This document shows, in pieces, positions 45,449 to 54,225 of a stretch of DNA of 64,000 nucleotides. Within the stretch, counting starts at the first letter, position 1. Each line of letters begins with the position of its first letter. The notes under the pieces were generated by a model. That model did not search any database and was not told the DNA's origin. It saw nothing but the letters and a program-made list of their open reading frames with translations. Source of the stretch: GAS188 sp044445965 (GTDB taxonomy: Bacteria; Pseudomonadota; Alphaproteobacteria; Rhizobiales; Beijerinckiaceae); NCBI GenBank assembly GCA_044445965.1, contig JBIOEJ010000010.1, positions 1-64,000 on the forward strand. The letters run 5' to 3'. The position numbers and the translations under genes are program-made.

Positions 45449-46267
45449 ATGGCTGCCACGATCGAGTTCGCGCTCAATCATATCGCGGCTCCGCGCCTTG
45501 GCATCGGCGATTTCTTTGCGCTCGCCCGCGAGCTCGGCCTCGGCAAGGTCGAGATCCGCAACGACCTCGCCGGCGTCCCGATCCTGGACGGCACGCCGGC
45601 GGCCAAGGTCAGGCGGGAAGCCGAGGCGAAGGGCGTCGAGATCCTCTCGATCAATGCGCTGCAGCGCTTCAACGAATGGAGCGATCGGCGCGCCGCGGAG
45701 GCGCGCGAGCTCGCTCGCTACGCGAAGGAGTGCGGCGCCGGGGCGCTTGTCCTCGTCCCGGTCAATGACGCGGCCTTCCATCCGGGCAACGAGGCGCGCC
45801 TCGCGGGCTTGCGCGAGGCATTGCGCGGCCTCGCGCCCATCCTCGAAGAGGCCGGCCTAGCGGGCTTCGTCGAGCCCTTAGGGTTTCCCATCTCGTCGCT
45901 GCGCTCGAAACGAGAGGCGATCGAAGCCATCGACCAGGTCGGCGGACAGGGCCGCTTCCGGCTGGTGCATGACACATTCCATCATCATCTCGCGGGCGAA
46001 GCCGACATCTTCCCGGGGCGCACCGGCCTCGTGCATATCTCCGGCGTCGCCGATCGGAGGCTCGCCGTGGCCGACATGCTCGACGCGCATCGCGTGCTCG
46101 TCGACGAAGCCGACCGGCTCGGCAATATCGCGCAGATCAAGGCGCTGCGCAGTGGAGGCTATGGCGCCGTCTTCTCCTTCGAGCCCTTCGCGCAGAGTGT
46201 GCAGAAAGCGCCGGACATCGCGTCGAGGCTCGAAGCCAGCATGCGATTCGTGAGGGAGCGGATTTAG
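45449..46267 (+). CDS. iolI: TIM-barrel inosose isomerase-like protein (IolI family)
   Basis: The 272-residue xylose isomerase-like barrel has GIGDFFALARELGLGKVEIRNDL near 18, GFVEPLGFPISSLRS near 150 with a metal-ligand Glu, and LVHDTFHHHLAGE near 175. IolI-type enzymes interconvert inosose isomers, which links other inositols to the pathway. It lies 55 bases after iolG on the same strand, so co-transcription is likely. The symbol is by family and location. Confidence 0.8.
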   Translation: MAATIEFALNHIAAPRLGIGDFFALARELGLGKVEIRNDLAGVPILDGTPAAKVRREAEAKGVEILSINALQRFNEWSDRRAAEARELARYAKECGAGALVLVPVNDAAFHPGNEARLAGLREALRGLAPILEEAGLAGFVEPLGFPISSLRSKREAIEAIDQVGGQGRFRLVHDTFHHHLAGEADIFPGRTGLVHISGVADRRLAVADMLDAHRVLVDEADRLGNIAQIKALRSGGYGAVFSFEPFAQSVQKAPDIASRLEASMRFVRERI

Positions 46268-46281
46268 ACCAATGGCGATTC

Positions 46282-46304
46282 ACCTCTCTCGCAAGGGGAG
46301 AGGT
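46282..46304. repeat. Short ACCTCTC/GAGAGGT hairpin
   Basis: ACCTCTC (46282-46288) pairs with GAGAGGT (46298-46304) between convergent genes. It belongs to the same loose family as 12384-12629. No T run follows it on either strand, so terminator function is unclear. Confidence 0.6.
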
Positions 46305-46320
46305 CAAGCGCTGGTGCTCT

Positions 46321-47526
46321 TCACTTCCAGGCGGATTGGTCCGAATCCCAGGTCCGACCTTTGAGCGCTTGGGCGAGCGCCGTCACCAAGGCATCGCCGT
46401 CCTTCGATTGCGGCTGGTCCTCGCCGGCGCCGCCGACGCTCGCGCCGCTGAATTTCAGGCGGGGTCCCGCTCCCTCGTCCACGGTTTCGGCGGTGACGTC
46501 TCCAACCCACAAAACCAGATTCTCGGTCGAGCCCGGCTTCTCCGGGCCGATCAGCGCGGTCACCTCCATGATCTGCGCGAGATCGAGGCCCGCGATCGAA
46601 TTGTCGGGGCGATCGAGCTTCAAGGTGAGCCCGCCCGAGGTGGCCTCCCATTGCGATGAACGCAGCTTGCCGGAAAAGGCCCGCATCGCGGCCGCGCCGA
46701 TCGCGGCCTCGATCTTCGCCTTGTCGATCCTGCCGTCGGCGCTCCGCCAATCCGTACCTGCGAAGCGGATGGCGCGGTCCATGGAGTAGGTGCCGACGCC
46801 GAAGCCCGCCGCCGTCACGCCGGGAGCGCTCTTGAGGGCAGCGATCAGCGCCGGGGCGCGCTCGGGATCGAGCTCGATCTTCACAATGTGCTCGCCGCTC
46901 CGCAAGACGCTGCAATCGGCGGCAAGCGTCGTGAAATCGACCAGTGCATCTTGGTTTCTGAGGCCCTTGATCGTCTCGGCGAGCGATGGCCGCTTGATCT
47001 TGGCCACGATGGTGTCGGGAGCGACCTCGGTGAAATCCTTGGGCGCCGCCACCAGCGTCTCGGGCTCTGGTTGCGACTGGCGAAATTCCTCCTCGCTCTC
47101 GTCGGTGTTGTCGGCCGAAGAGACCTCCAGCACGGCGGAGCCGCGAGTGATCGATCCCTCGAAGGTGAAGCTCGATCCCGTCTGCTTGCGGATGAGGCTG
47201 ACCGAAACGGGGAGTTTGTCCTCCTGGCTCTCGGCAGTACCGACGAGTTTCGCGCCTTGCGGCTTCAGGGTCGCGACGAAGCGATCCTTGCGATCCGACT
47301 CCTCGGACACCGAATGGCAGACATCGAGAATCGCGGTGGTGACTTTCCCGCCTTGCCGCGTCTCCTTCAAAATGCCGTCGACCGGCAATTCGCCCATCAG
47401 GCCGCTGGAGAAGGTGAAATAGGCGACGCTCTCGGCTGGGGCCTTCTTGGCAGGGGTCTGGGCGTCGGCGATCGCGGCCGCCTGGATGATCATGGCGGCA
47501 ACCGCCAGCGGAATGGAAACGCGCAT
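46321..47526 (-). CDS. Exported protein of unknown function
   Basis: A 401-residue protein with a clear signal peptide (1-22, ending ADA) and GGGAGG before its ATG. The mature protein is beta-rich with an acidic patch near 138-148 (DNTDESEEE). It shows two Cys only (ILDVCHS near 69 and LAADCSVL near 204) and an alternating AGLDLAQIMEV segment near 318. No membrane segment follows the signal, so it is periplasmic or secreted. I do not recognise the family. It is convergent with the iolI-like gene and stands alone. Confidence 0.75.
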   Translation of the reverse strand: MRVSIPLAVAAMIIQAAAIADAQTPAKKAPAESVAYFTFSSGLMGELPVDGILKETRQGGKVTTAILDVCHSVSEESDRKDRFVATLKPQGAKLVGTAESQEDKLPVSVSLIRKQTGSSFTFEGSITRGSAVLEVSSADNTDESEEEFRQSQPEPETLVAAPKDFTEVAPDTIVAKIKRPSLAETIKGLRNQDALVDFTTLAADCSVLRSGEHIVKIELDPERAPALIAALKSAPGVTAAGFGVGTYSMDRAIRFAGTDWRSADGRIDKAKIEAAIGAAAMRAFSGKLRSSQWEATSGGLTLKLDRPDNSIAGLDLAQIMEVTALIGPEKPGSTENLVLWVGDVTAETVDEGAGPRLKFSGASVGGAGEDQPQSKDGDALVTALAQALKGRTWDSDQSAWK

Positions 47527-47592
47527 GGGTACCTCCCGTCGATGAACGCCTATCCGGCCACGACAGGCCCATCAAAGAATAGGCGAGGCGTG

Positions 47593-48243
47593 TCAAATGC
47601 ATGACGTTCGGGCGCCGGACCGGTGCTCTCCGCCGGCGCGGATCAGCTCGCGCTCGGTGAGGATGGCGTCGAGGCGCTGGTCATGCGCCTCCATGGGAAT
47701 GGCTTCCACCTCCTGGCAGGCGAAGGCCAAGCCCAAGCTGCGCGGCCGCGAGCCGCTGGCCGCGAGCCGGCCGATCGCCCCGTCGTAATAACCCTTGCCG
47801 TAGCCGATCCGACGACAGCTGCGATCGAAGGCCGCGAGCGGCACGAGCATGATCTCAGGCGCTGCGAGCGGAGCCTCGGTCGGCGGCTGCGAGAGCCCGA
47901 AGCCCGCTTGCCGCAACCGGTCCCCGAAGGCGAAACGGCGGAAGACGAGCTTGCCGCCCTCGACGCAGGGCAGAGCGAGTTGCGTGCCCGCCTCGGCGAG
48001 CTTGCGCATCAGGAAGCGCGGATCGAGCTCGGAGCGGATCGGCCAGAAGCCGCTGACGACCGCGCCCTCGATTTCGCCGAGCGCCGTCACCCCGCTCTCG
48101 GCGAAGCCTTTCGATGCCGCAAGCCGCATCTCGGGAGGGAGCGCATCCCGGCGTGCCAGCGCGCCGGCGCGGATGGCGGCCTTCTGCCGGGAGATATCGC
48201 CGAGGTTGTCGGCGCGTTTCACGGGAGCGTCGGGTGCCGTCAC
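47593..48243 (-). CDS. fau: 5-formyltetrahydrofolate cyclo-ligase
   Basis: The 216-residue protein converts 5-formyl-THF to 5,10-methenyl-THF with ATP. It has the N-terminal KAAIRAGALARRDALP, SGFWPIRSELDPRFL, and the C-terminal GYGKGYYDGAIGRL motif. It starts at a GTG. In Hyphomicrobiales and other proteobacteria the 6S RNA gene lies just upstream, which agrees with the structured region at 48255-48440. Relatives often have zapA beyond that RNA, and it is absent here. Confidence 0.93.
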   Translation of the reverse strand: MTAPDAPVKRADNLGDISRQKAAIRAGALARRDALPPEMRLAASKGFAESGVTALGEIEGAVVSGFWPIRSELDPRFLMRKLAEAGTQLALPCVEGGKLVFRRFAFGDRLRQAGFGLSQPPTEAPLAAPEIMLVPLAAFDRSCRRIGYGKGYYDGAIGRLAASGSRPRSLGLAFACQEVEAIPMEAHDQRLDAILTERELIRAGGEHRSGARTSCI

Positions 48244-48254
48244 TCGAGACCCTC

Positions 48255-48440
48255 TGTCGCCGTCGCCGCTGTAAATGCAGCGAAACTACAGTGAAAGGAG
48301 CGGAGCCGCCTCGGCCGTCGGACCATCGATCCCGGGACACCTACAACGTAGGTGGGCGCCGTGTGTCCGGGTCCAGGGACCTGGTCAGGGACAGCTCCCG
48401 TTTGGATCGATAAGGGCCCGGGGATACAAGTCCAAACGCA
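48255..48440 (-). ncRNA. ssrS: Candidate 6S RNA upstream of 5-formyl-THF cyclo-ligase
   Basis: On the minus strand this region folds into a long irregular hairpin. CACCTAC pairs with GTAGGTG at the tip, GGACAC with GTGTCC below, GACCA with TGGTC next, and GGGAGC with GGCTCC near the base, with internal bulges between. It sits immediately upstream of, and in the same direction as, the fau gene, which is the usual ssrS location. The sequence has the long stem and internal bubble expected for a promoter mimic. Ends are approximate and no covariance model was run. Confidence 0.7.
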
Positions 48441-48495
48441 CCGCGCAGCCCCGCTTCGCGAATGTAGGCGAATGCGGAGCGAAACGCCAGGGGGA

Positions 48496-48575
48496 GAGCG
48501 AATAGCGCATAGCGAGCAGTGAGCACGGGGCAAGGGGGACCCCACCGCTCGCCATTCGACACTCGCCATACTAAC
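48496..48575. repeat. Degenerate heptad-type inverted repeat
   Basis: Segments such as GCGAATAGCGCATAGCGAG on the left and GCTCGCCATTCGACACTCGCC on the right form a weak inverted repeat that resembles the element at 39463-39539. Together with the 6S candidate it fills the 380-base gap at 48244-48623, where no gene was seen. Confidence 0.55.
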
Positions 48576-48623
48576 GTCGCGGCCGATCAGGCATGTGAAT
48601 CCATCGCGGGGAAGGCGCGCTCC

Positions 48624-50222
48624 ATGGGCGATCGAGCGACACCGGAAATGAGCCGCCGCCGCCTGCTGACCATGATCGGCCAGGCGAGTTCCGGCGCCGT
48701 GATGTACCAGGCCATGGCGAGCCTCGGCCATGCGGCGGATTCGGGCTATGCCGGGCCGCTCGCGCTGCAGGGCGATCCGAAGGGCGCCTCGATCCTGATC
48801 CTCGGCGCCGGCCTTGCCGGAATGACGGCGGCGCTCGAGCTGCGCAAGGCCGGCTACAAGGTCAAGCTGCTCGAATATCAGAGAAGGGCCGGCGGCCGGA
48901 ACTGGTCGTTGCGCGGGGGCGACAGCTACACCGAGCTCGGCGGCCTCACGCAGGACTGCGCCTTCGACCAGGGGCTCTACATCAATCCCGGTCCTTGGCG
49001 CATCCCCTATCATCACCGCGCGCTGCTCGATTACTGCAAGCGGCTCGGCGTCAGGCTAGAGCCCTTCATGCAGCTCAACTTCAACAGCCATCTGCACGCG
49101 ACCGGCGCCTTCGGCGGCAAGCCGCAGCGTTTCCGCCACATCATGTCGGACTATAACGGCTACATCTCCGAGCTCCTCGCCAAGGCTGCGAACGAGCACA
49201 GGCTCGACGAGGCCGTGAGCCAGGAGGACATGGAGATGCTCTTGGCCTCGCTCAGGAGCTGGGGAGCCCTCGACAGGGACTATGCCTATAAGGCGGGCTA
49301 TGTATCGAGCTATGTCCGAGGCTTCGACAAGGAGCCCGGCGGCGGGATGGACGGCGCGCCCGTGCCGTCGACGCCGATCGGGCGCGGCGACATCCTGCGG
49401 TCGCGGCTATGGCGGCATCTGAGCCTCGGGCTGCAACACGAATTCCAGCACACCATGTTCCAGCCCGTCGGCGGCATGGACATGATCGGCAAGGCTTTCC
49501 TCGGGCAGGTGCAGGACCTCATCGAGTTCAACGCCAAGGTGACGGAGATCCGCCAGGACGACAAGGGCGTCACCGTGACCTACGAGGACGCGATGGCGGG
49601 CGGCGGCGTGAGGCAGGCGAGCGCCGATTGGTGCTTGTGCACCATCCCGCTCTCGATCCTCTCCCAGATCGACATCAATGTCGGCGCCCCCATGCAGGCC
49701 GCGATCGAGGCCGTGCCCTATCTCGGGTCGATCAAGATCGGCCTGCAATTCAAGCGCCGCTTCTGGGAGGAGGACGAGGCGATCTATGGCGGCATCTCCT
49801 TCACCGACTTGCCGATCGCCCAGATCTCGTATCCGAGCACCGACTATCACAAGGCCGGCAAGGGCGTGCTGCTCGGCGCCTATAGCTTCGGGGTGCCGGC
49901 GACCGAGTTCACCGCCATGACGCCAGCGCAGCGCATTGCGCTCGCCGTCGAGAACGGCGCGCAGATCCACCCCCAATACAAGGCCGAGTTCGAGAACGGC
50001 ATCTCGGTCGGCTGGAGCCGCGTCCCCTGGACGCTCGGCTGCTTCGGCCTGTGGACCGGCGCGACGCGCAAGGCGCATTACCGGAACCTGTGCGCCATAG
50101 ACGGGCGCATCGCGCTCGCCGGCGAGCATGCCTCCTATGTCAATGCCTGGCAGGAAGGCGCGATCCTTTCGGCGCTCGACGCCGTCACGCGGCTGCACAA
50201 GCGCGTCGTGGCGGGGAATTGA
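48624..50222 (+). CDS. Tat-exported flavin monoamine oxidase-family protein
   Basis: The 532-residue protein starts at the ATG after GGGAAGG. A twin-arginine signal is visible (SRRRLLTMIGQ at 10-20, then a hydrophobic stretch to about 37). The FAD motif ILGAGLAGMTAALELRKAGYKVKLLE follows at 59-84 and GGR at 90-92. The C-terminal FAD segment is ALAGEHASYVNAWQEGAILSAL. This is the monoamine oxidase/L-amino acid oxidase fold. The folded, Tat-exported enzyme and the neighbouring cytochrome c suggest a periplasmic amine or amino acid dehydrogenase passing electrons to the cytochrome, as nicotine oxidoreductase NicA2 does. The substrate is unknown. Confidence 0.88.
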   Translation: MGDRATPEMSRRRLLTMIGQASSGAVMYQAMASLGHAADSGYAGPLALQGDPKGASILILGAGLAGMTAALELRKAGYKVKLLEYQRRAGGRNWSLRGGDSYTELGGLTQDCAFDQGLYINPGPWRIPYHHRALLDYCKRLGVRLEPFMQLNFNSHLHATGAFGGKPQRFRHIMSDYNGYISELLAKAANEHRLDEAVSQEDMEMLLASLRSWGALDRDYAYKAGYVSSYVRGFDKEPGGGMDGAPVPSTPIGRGDILRSRLWRHLSLGLQHEFQHTMFQPVGGMDMIGKAFLGQVQDLIEFNAKVTEIRQDDKGVTVTYEDAMAGGGVRQASADWCLCTIPLSILSQIDINVGAPMQAAIEAVPYLGSIKIGLQFKRRFWEEDEAIYGGISFTDLPIAQISYPSTDYHKAGKGVLLGAYSFGVPATEFTAMTPAQRIALAVENGAQIHPQYKAEFENGISVGWSRVPWTLGCFGLWTGATRKAHYRNLCAIDGRIALAGEHASYVNAWQEGAILSALDAVTRLHKRVVAGN

Positions 50223-50310
50223 CGGACGACAGAGGGCAGACGACGGAGGATAGATGAACCAGCTCTGCCGACAGCTCCTCTGCCCTGCGTCGCCTGTCTT
50301 CCGTCGTCTG
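50223..50310. repeat. Imperfect inverted heptad repeat at cytochrome c start
   Basis: Left side segments (ACGGACGACAGAGGGCAGACG) are matched in reverse complement on the right (CTCTGCCCTGCGTCGCCTGTCTTCC). The repeat covers the cytochrome c ribosome-binding site GGAGG and its first 19 codons. Confidence 0.55.
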
Positions 50311-50685
50311 ATGGCCGCGCTCGCCGTCTTCGCCGGCTCGACGGGCGCCATGGCGCAGAGCACCGATTTCCTCTCCACCATGACGCGCTATCCCGAGCAG
50401 AGTGGGGAAGCGCTCTACAAATCGATCTGCCAGGGCTGCCATATGCCCGACGCCAAAGGCGCCGTCGGGGCGGGCGCCTATCCGGGGCTCGCCGATGATC
50501 GAAAGCTCGAGGCCGCGGGCTATTCGATCACTCTCGTGCTGCGCGGGCAAAAGGCGATGCCGCCCTTCGGCTATGCCCTGAGCGACGAGCAGGTAGCAGC
50601 CGTCGTGAACTATGTCCGCACCCATTTCGGCAACGCCTATAGGGACGAGGTGACGGCCGCGGACGTCAAGACGGCAAGGCCTTAG
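50254..50685 (+). CDS. Periplasmic class I c-type cytochrome
   Basis: The 143-residue protein has a signal peptide (h-region about 19-34, ending AMAQ), the haem motif CQGCH at 59-63 and a distal Met102 in AMPPFGYALSDEQ. It is a single-haem carrier. The start at 50254 is backed by GGAGG and puts a repeat-encoded leader before the hydrophobic core; an ATG at 50311 would skip it. It lies 31 bases after the Tat-exported flavin oxidase, and is the likely electron acceptor of that enzyme. Confidence 0.9.
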   Translation: MNQLCRQLLCPASPVFRRLMAALAVFAGSTGAMAQSTDFLSTMTRYPEQSGEALYKSICQGCHMPDAKGAVGAGAYPGLADDRKLEAAGYSITLVLRGQKAMPPFGYALSDEQVAAVVNYVRTHFGNAYRDEVTAADVKTARP

Positions 50686-50869
50686 CGGCCGCTTACGACA
50701 GACCGCTTAGCGACCGCTTGTCCCGACGGCTCGGATGGAGAATACTCGCGCCAAGCTCCGGATCGACCGCCGGTCTATTCCGGCGTGACTCGGGGGTGCC
50801 ATTGCGTGCCCATGCCGGAGAGAAGCGGCCGCCAAGCGCCGCGCGAAGCAGCATCGAAGAGGAGACGGA

Positions 50870-52198
50870 ATGCCCGACACAATCGGAATCAACCGGCGAG
50901 AGAGCCTCGCTCTCGCTCTCGGGGGGCTTTTCATGCTCGGCTCGAACGGAGCCGACGCACAGGGCGTGACCACGCTGACGTTCTGGACCGTGCGCCTGAA
51001 TACGCCCGACTTGTCGGCTGCGCTCAAGACCATCCTGGCCGATTTCGAGAAGCAGAATCCGAGCATCAAGATCGTGCACGAGCCGGTCTCGGGCAACCTC
51101 GTCTATCCGAAGTTCATGACTGCGATCCGGGGACAGTCCATGCCCGATATCGCCGAGGCCTTTTCCTATCATCCCTTGCAGTTCGCCGCAGTCGGCCAGA
51201 TGGAGCCGATGGACGACATTATCGAGCTGTGGAAACAAAACGGCGCGCTCGATAACATCTTCAATGAATACGCCTACAAGAAATTCCTCTGGAACGACCA
51301 TTACTGGGGCGTGCCCTATAATCTCGACATCCGTCCGATCTATTATCGCAAGGACCTGCTCGAGGCGAAGGGCATCAAGCCGCCGACCAACTGGGCCGAG
51401 TTCCAGGCAGCGGCCATCGCCCTCAACGACCAGGCGAGCGGCGTGTTCGGCGTGGTCTTTCCGGCGGGCAATTTCTTCATCTCCCAGCACATCTACATGT
51501 CGTTCATGTTCCAGGCCGGCGGCGGCATCCTCGACAAGGACGGCAACCTGATCTTCGGCACCAGCGCCAAGGACGCCAACGTCAAGGCGCTCACCTACCT
51601 GACCGATTTCGCCACCAAGTACAAGGTCACGCCTCCCGGCATCGCTTCCTACAACACGGACGAGGCGCATACGATCTTCCTGCAGGGGCGCGCCGCCTTC
51701 GGTCTCGGCACGGGCGGGCTGATCGGCCGCATCATGAACGAAAATCCGACCCTGTTCGACAAGGTCGGCATCCTCGAGGTGCTGGAGGGGCCCGCCGGAC
51801 CGTCGAGGAAGCTGACGGCAGGCTTCTACAACCCGATGTTCGTCTGGAAATACAGCCCCGGCAAGGAAGCCGCCAAGACCTTCGTCAAATGGTTCATCCA
51901 GTCGGGCCGCCTCGAGCCGCTCTACAAGGCTGCGCCGGGGCAGCAATGGCCGATCTTCAAGACGGACGTCAATTCGGAACGGGTCAAGTCCAACCGCCTG
52001 CTCGACGAGGCCCTGAGGAAGGTCGTCCCCTACGCCACCGATTTCGCCTATCCGGGCTATGGCAGGCCGGAGATGGGGGTGATCGACGGCGAGAAGATGT
52101 TCGCCGCTCCCGTCAACGAGGTCGTGGTCGGCACCAAGACGCCCGAGAAGGCCGTGCTCGACGCTCATGAGGCCATGAAGAAGGTCTTCGCGTCCTAG
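50870..52198 (+). CDS. Sugar ABC transporter substrate-binding protein (family 1)
   Basis: The 442-residue protein has a twin-arginine-like signal (INRRESLALALGGLFML, ending ADAQ) and GAGGAGA before its ATG. The mature protein shows the family 1 pattern: LTFWTVRLNTPDLSAALKTIL, MPDIAEAF, then GVPYNLDIRPIYYRKDLLEAKGI near 160. It should bind a sugar or polyol in the periplasm for the two permeases that follow. A 248-base repeat-like gap separates it from them. Its stop is a TAG in CTAG. Confidence 0.9.
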   Translation: MPDTIGINRRESLALALGGLFMLGSNGADAQGVTTLTFWTVRLNTPDLSAALKTILADFEKQNPSIKIVHEPVSGNLVYPKFMTAIRGQSMPDIAEAFSYHPLQFAAVGQMEPMDDIIELWKQNGALDNIFNEYAYKKFLWNDHYWGVPYNLDIRPIYYRKDLLEAKGIKPPTNWAEFQAAAIALNDQASGVFGVVFPAGNFFISQHIYMSFMFQAGGGILDKDGNLIFGTSAKDANVKALTYLTDFATKYKVTPPGIASYNTDEAHTIFLQGRAAFGLGTGGLIGRIMNENPTLFDKVGILEVLEGPAGPSRKLTAGFYNPMFVWKYSPGKEAAKTFVKWFIQSGRLEPLYKAAPGQQWPIFKTDVNSERVKSNRLLDEALRKVVPYATDFAYPGYGRPEMGVIDGEKMFAAPVNEVVVGTKTPEKAVLDAHEAMKKVFAS

Positions 52199-52446
52199 GG
52201 CGTGTTGACATACGGCTCGTGGCCGGGACGCCTGTCGTTTTGGTCCGGCAAGCAGGAGGCGATCTGAGCCAATATGTCGATATTGGCGAGATCGACGACG
52301 AACTTGCAGGCCAAAACGGCCGCGCCCCTCCGGGGTTTGGACGAAATGGCCATCTGGTGCGTCGAAAACCTCGCCGATACCGGAATTCGCTGCACTCTAG
52401 AGCATGATCGGGGCGCCAGGCCGGCGCCTTCAGGGAGACCGAAGCG
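52199..52446. other. Repeat-derived gap between binding protein and permease genes
   Basis: The 248 bases between the binding-protein stop and the first permease contain no convincing gene. They begin directly after CTAG (52195-52198) with GGGCGTGTTGACA. At 52397-52409 lies CTAGAGCATGATC, one end of the repeat type found at 2594-2699. No second end was found, so this may be a truncated mobile element or several fused fragments. Inverted motifs are short (GTCGAT/ATCGAC). Confidence 0.5.
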
Positions 52447-53334
52447 ATGTTCCTGCAGAGGCGAGCTCGCTTCGCCTATTTCCTGATCTTCCCTTCCCTC
52501 ATCGTCATCACGCTCCTCAATCTCTATCCGATGATCGAAGGGATCATCGTCAGCCTGCAAAACCAGAACATGATACGCCCCGACCCGACGGCGTATGTGG
52601 GGCTCAGCCATTATGCGCGCGCGCTCCTCGAGGAGAAGACCTTCTGGTCGAGCCTCGGCAAGACCGTGATCTGGACCGCGGGCTCGGTCATCGGCGCCTA
52701 TGTGCTGGCCCTGTCGCTCGCCCTTCTCTTGAACATGGACGTGCGCGGCCGCGGCTTCTTCCGCGCCTTGTTCCTCATTCCCTGGGTGATCCCGGACGTG
52801 TGCACGGCGCTCCTCTGGAAGTGGCTTTATGGCGACGAGTTCGGCGTCATCAACTTCCTGTTGGCGAAGTTCGGGTTGATCAGGCAGCCGGTGCTTTGGC
52901 TTTCGAATCCGGACATCGCCATGCCGGCGGTGATCTTCGTCCAGATCTGGAAGCTCTATCCGGTCATGTTCATCGTCCTCCTGGCCGCGCTGCAAAACGT
53001 GCCGAGGGAGCTGTTCGAGGCCGCGATCATCGACGGCGCCGGCATGCGGCAGCGCTTCTGGTTCATCATCCTGCCCTTCATCAAACCGACGAGCATCATC
53101 ATCACGCTGCTCGCCTCCATCTGGACCTTTCAGGCCTTCGACATCGTCTATCTCCTGACGGGAGGCGGTCCGGCCGATGCCACCAAGATCCTGCCGACGC
53201 TCATCTATGAAAAGGCCTTCTGGGGGCTCGAGATCGGCTACGCGGCCGCCCTGGCCATGCTGATGCTCGTCGGCCTCCTGGTGCTGAGCGTCGCCTATCT
53301 CCTCGTCTACCGATCCCAGAGCGACAAGGCGTAG
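52447..53334 (+). CDS. Sugar ABC transporter permease (MalF-type, CUT1)
   Basis: The 295-residue membrane protein has six predicted transmembrane segments, beginning FAYFLIFPSLIVITLLNLYPM. Its cytoplasmic EAA loop reads ELFEAAIIDGAGMRQRFWFIILPFIKP near 195, which would contact the ATPase. AGGGAGA is found before the ATG. Its partner is the permease 12 bases downstream, but no ATP-binding gene is present in the cluster. Confidence 0.93.
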   Translation: MFLQRRARFAYFLIFPSLIVITLLNLYPMIEGIIVSLQNQNMIRPDPTAYVGLSHYARALLEEKTFWSSLGKTVIWTAGSVIGAYVLALSLALLLNMDVRGRGFFRALFLIPWVIPDVCTALLWKWLYGDEFGVINFLLAKFGLIRQPVLWLSNPDIAMPAVIFVQIWKLYPVMFIVLLAALQNVPRELFEAAIIDGAGMRQRFWFIILPFIKPTSIIITLLASIWTFQAFDIVYLLTGGGPADATKILPTLIYEKAFWGLEIGYAAALAMLMLVGLLVLSVAYLLVYRSQSDKA

Positions 53335-53346
53335 GGAATCGACCCG

Positions 53347-54225
53347 ATGACCCAGAGCTCCGCGATCGCGCTTTCTGCCCCGGCGTTGCGAATGAACTAC
53401 CGGCGCTCCTTCGCGCTGCTCACCGTCTATGTGCTGCTGCTCGCGGCGGTCACCGTCGTGCTGTTTCCGGTCTTCTGGATGGCTTCATCCTCTCTGAAGC
53501 CATCCTCCGAGCTGTTCGCGCGCAACATGACCATGCTGCCGGTCGACTGGACCTTCGAGAATTACCGCAATGTCTGGCAGCGCACGAGCTTTCCGGCCTA
53601 TTTCTGGAACAGCTTCAAGGTCGCGTCGCTCTCGACACTCTTCAGCGTGATCATCTCGATGTATGCCGCCTACGCCATGGCGCGCATCCGTTTCGTAGGC
53701 CGCTACGCCTATGGGCTGATGCTCCTCGTCACGCAGATGTTTCCGCATATCCTCCTGGTCATTCCCCTGTTCCTGATCATCCAGCGTCTCGGGCTCTTCA
53801 ACACTCACGCGGCGCTGGTCATCGCCTATACGGCGTTCTCGCTGCCCTTCACCATCTGGCTGCTGCGCGGCTTCTTCGAAGCGATCCCTGCCGAGCTCGA
53901 GGAAGCGGCGGCAATCGACGGGGCCTCTCAGCTCACCACCTTCCACCGCATCATCCTGCCGCTCGCGGGTCCAGGGCTCGCGGCGGTCACCATGTTCAGC
54001 TTCATCCGCGGCTGGAACGAGTTTCTGTTCGCGCTGGTCTTCCTGCAGTCGCACGAGCTTTTCACCCTGCCCATCGGGCTCGCGAGCTTCCAGGAAGAAT
54101 ACACCTTCCGCTGGGATCTCCTGATGGCGGGCGCCGGCATCATCACGCTTCCGGTTCTCTTCTTCTTCCTGCTGATGCAGCGCTTCATCGTGCAGGGCCT
54201 GCTGGGCGGCGCCGTCAAGGGCTAG
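53347..54225 (+). CDS. Sugar ABC transporter permease (MalG-type, CUT1)
   Basis: The 292-residue membrane protein has six predicted transmembrane segments and an EAA loop, ELEEAAAIDGASQLTTFHRIILPLAGPG near 185. SFIRGWNEFLFALVFL is typical of the family. It completes the two-permease channel with the preceding gene. The next gene, a TIM-barrel protein, begins 124 bases later and probably acts on the imported compound. Confidence 0.94.
   Translation: MTQSSAIALSAPALRMNYRRSFALLTVYVLLLAAVTVVLFPVFWMASSSLKPSSELFARNMTMLPVDWTFENYRNVWQRTSFPAYFWNSFKVASLSTLFSVIISMYAAYAMARIRFVGRYAYGLMLLVTQMFPHILLVIPLFLIIQRLGLFNTHAALVIAYTAFSLPFTIWLLRGFFEAIPAELEEAAAIDGASQLTTFHRIILPLAGPGLAAVTMFSFIRGWNEFLFALVFLQSHELFTLPIGLASFQEEYTFRWDLLMAGAGIITLPVLFFFLLMQRFIVQGLLGGAVKG

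Noticed and set aside
52195..52995. Minus-strand frame over the first permease gene as a transposase
   Set aside because: No DDE or other transposase motif is visible, and most of it is opposite a clear permease gene.
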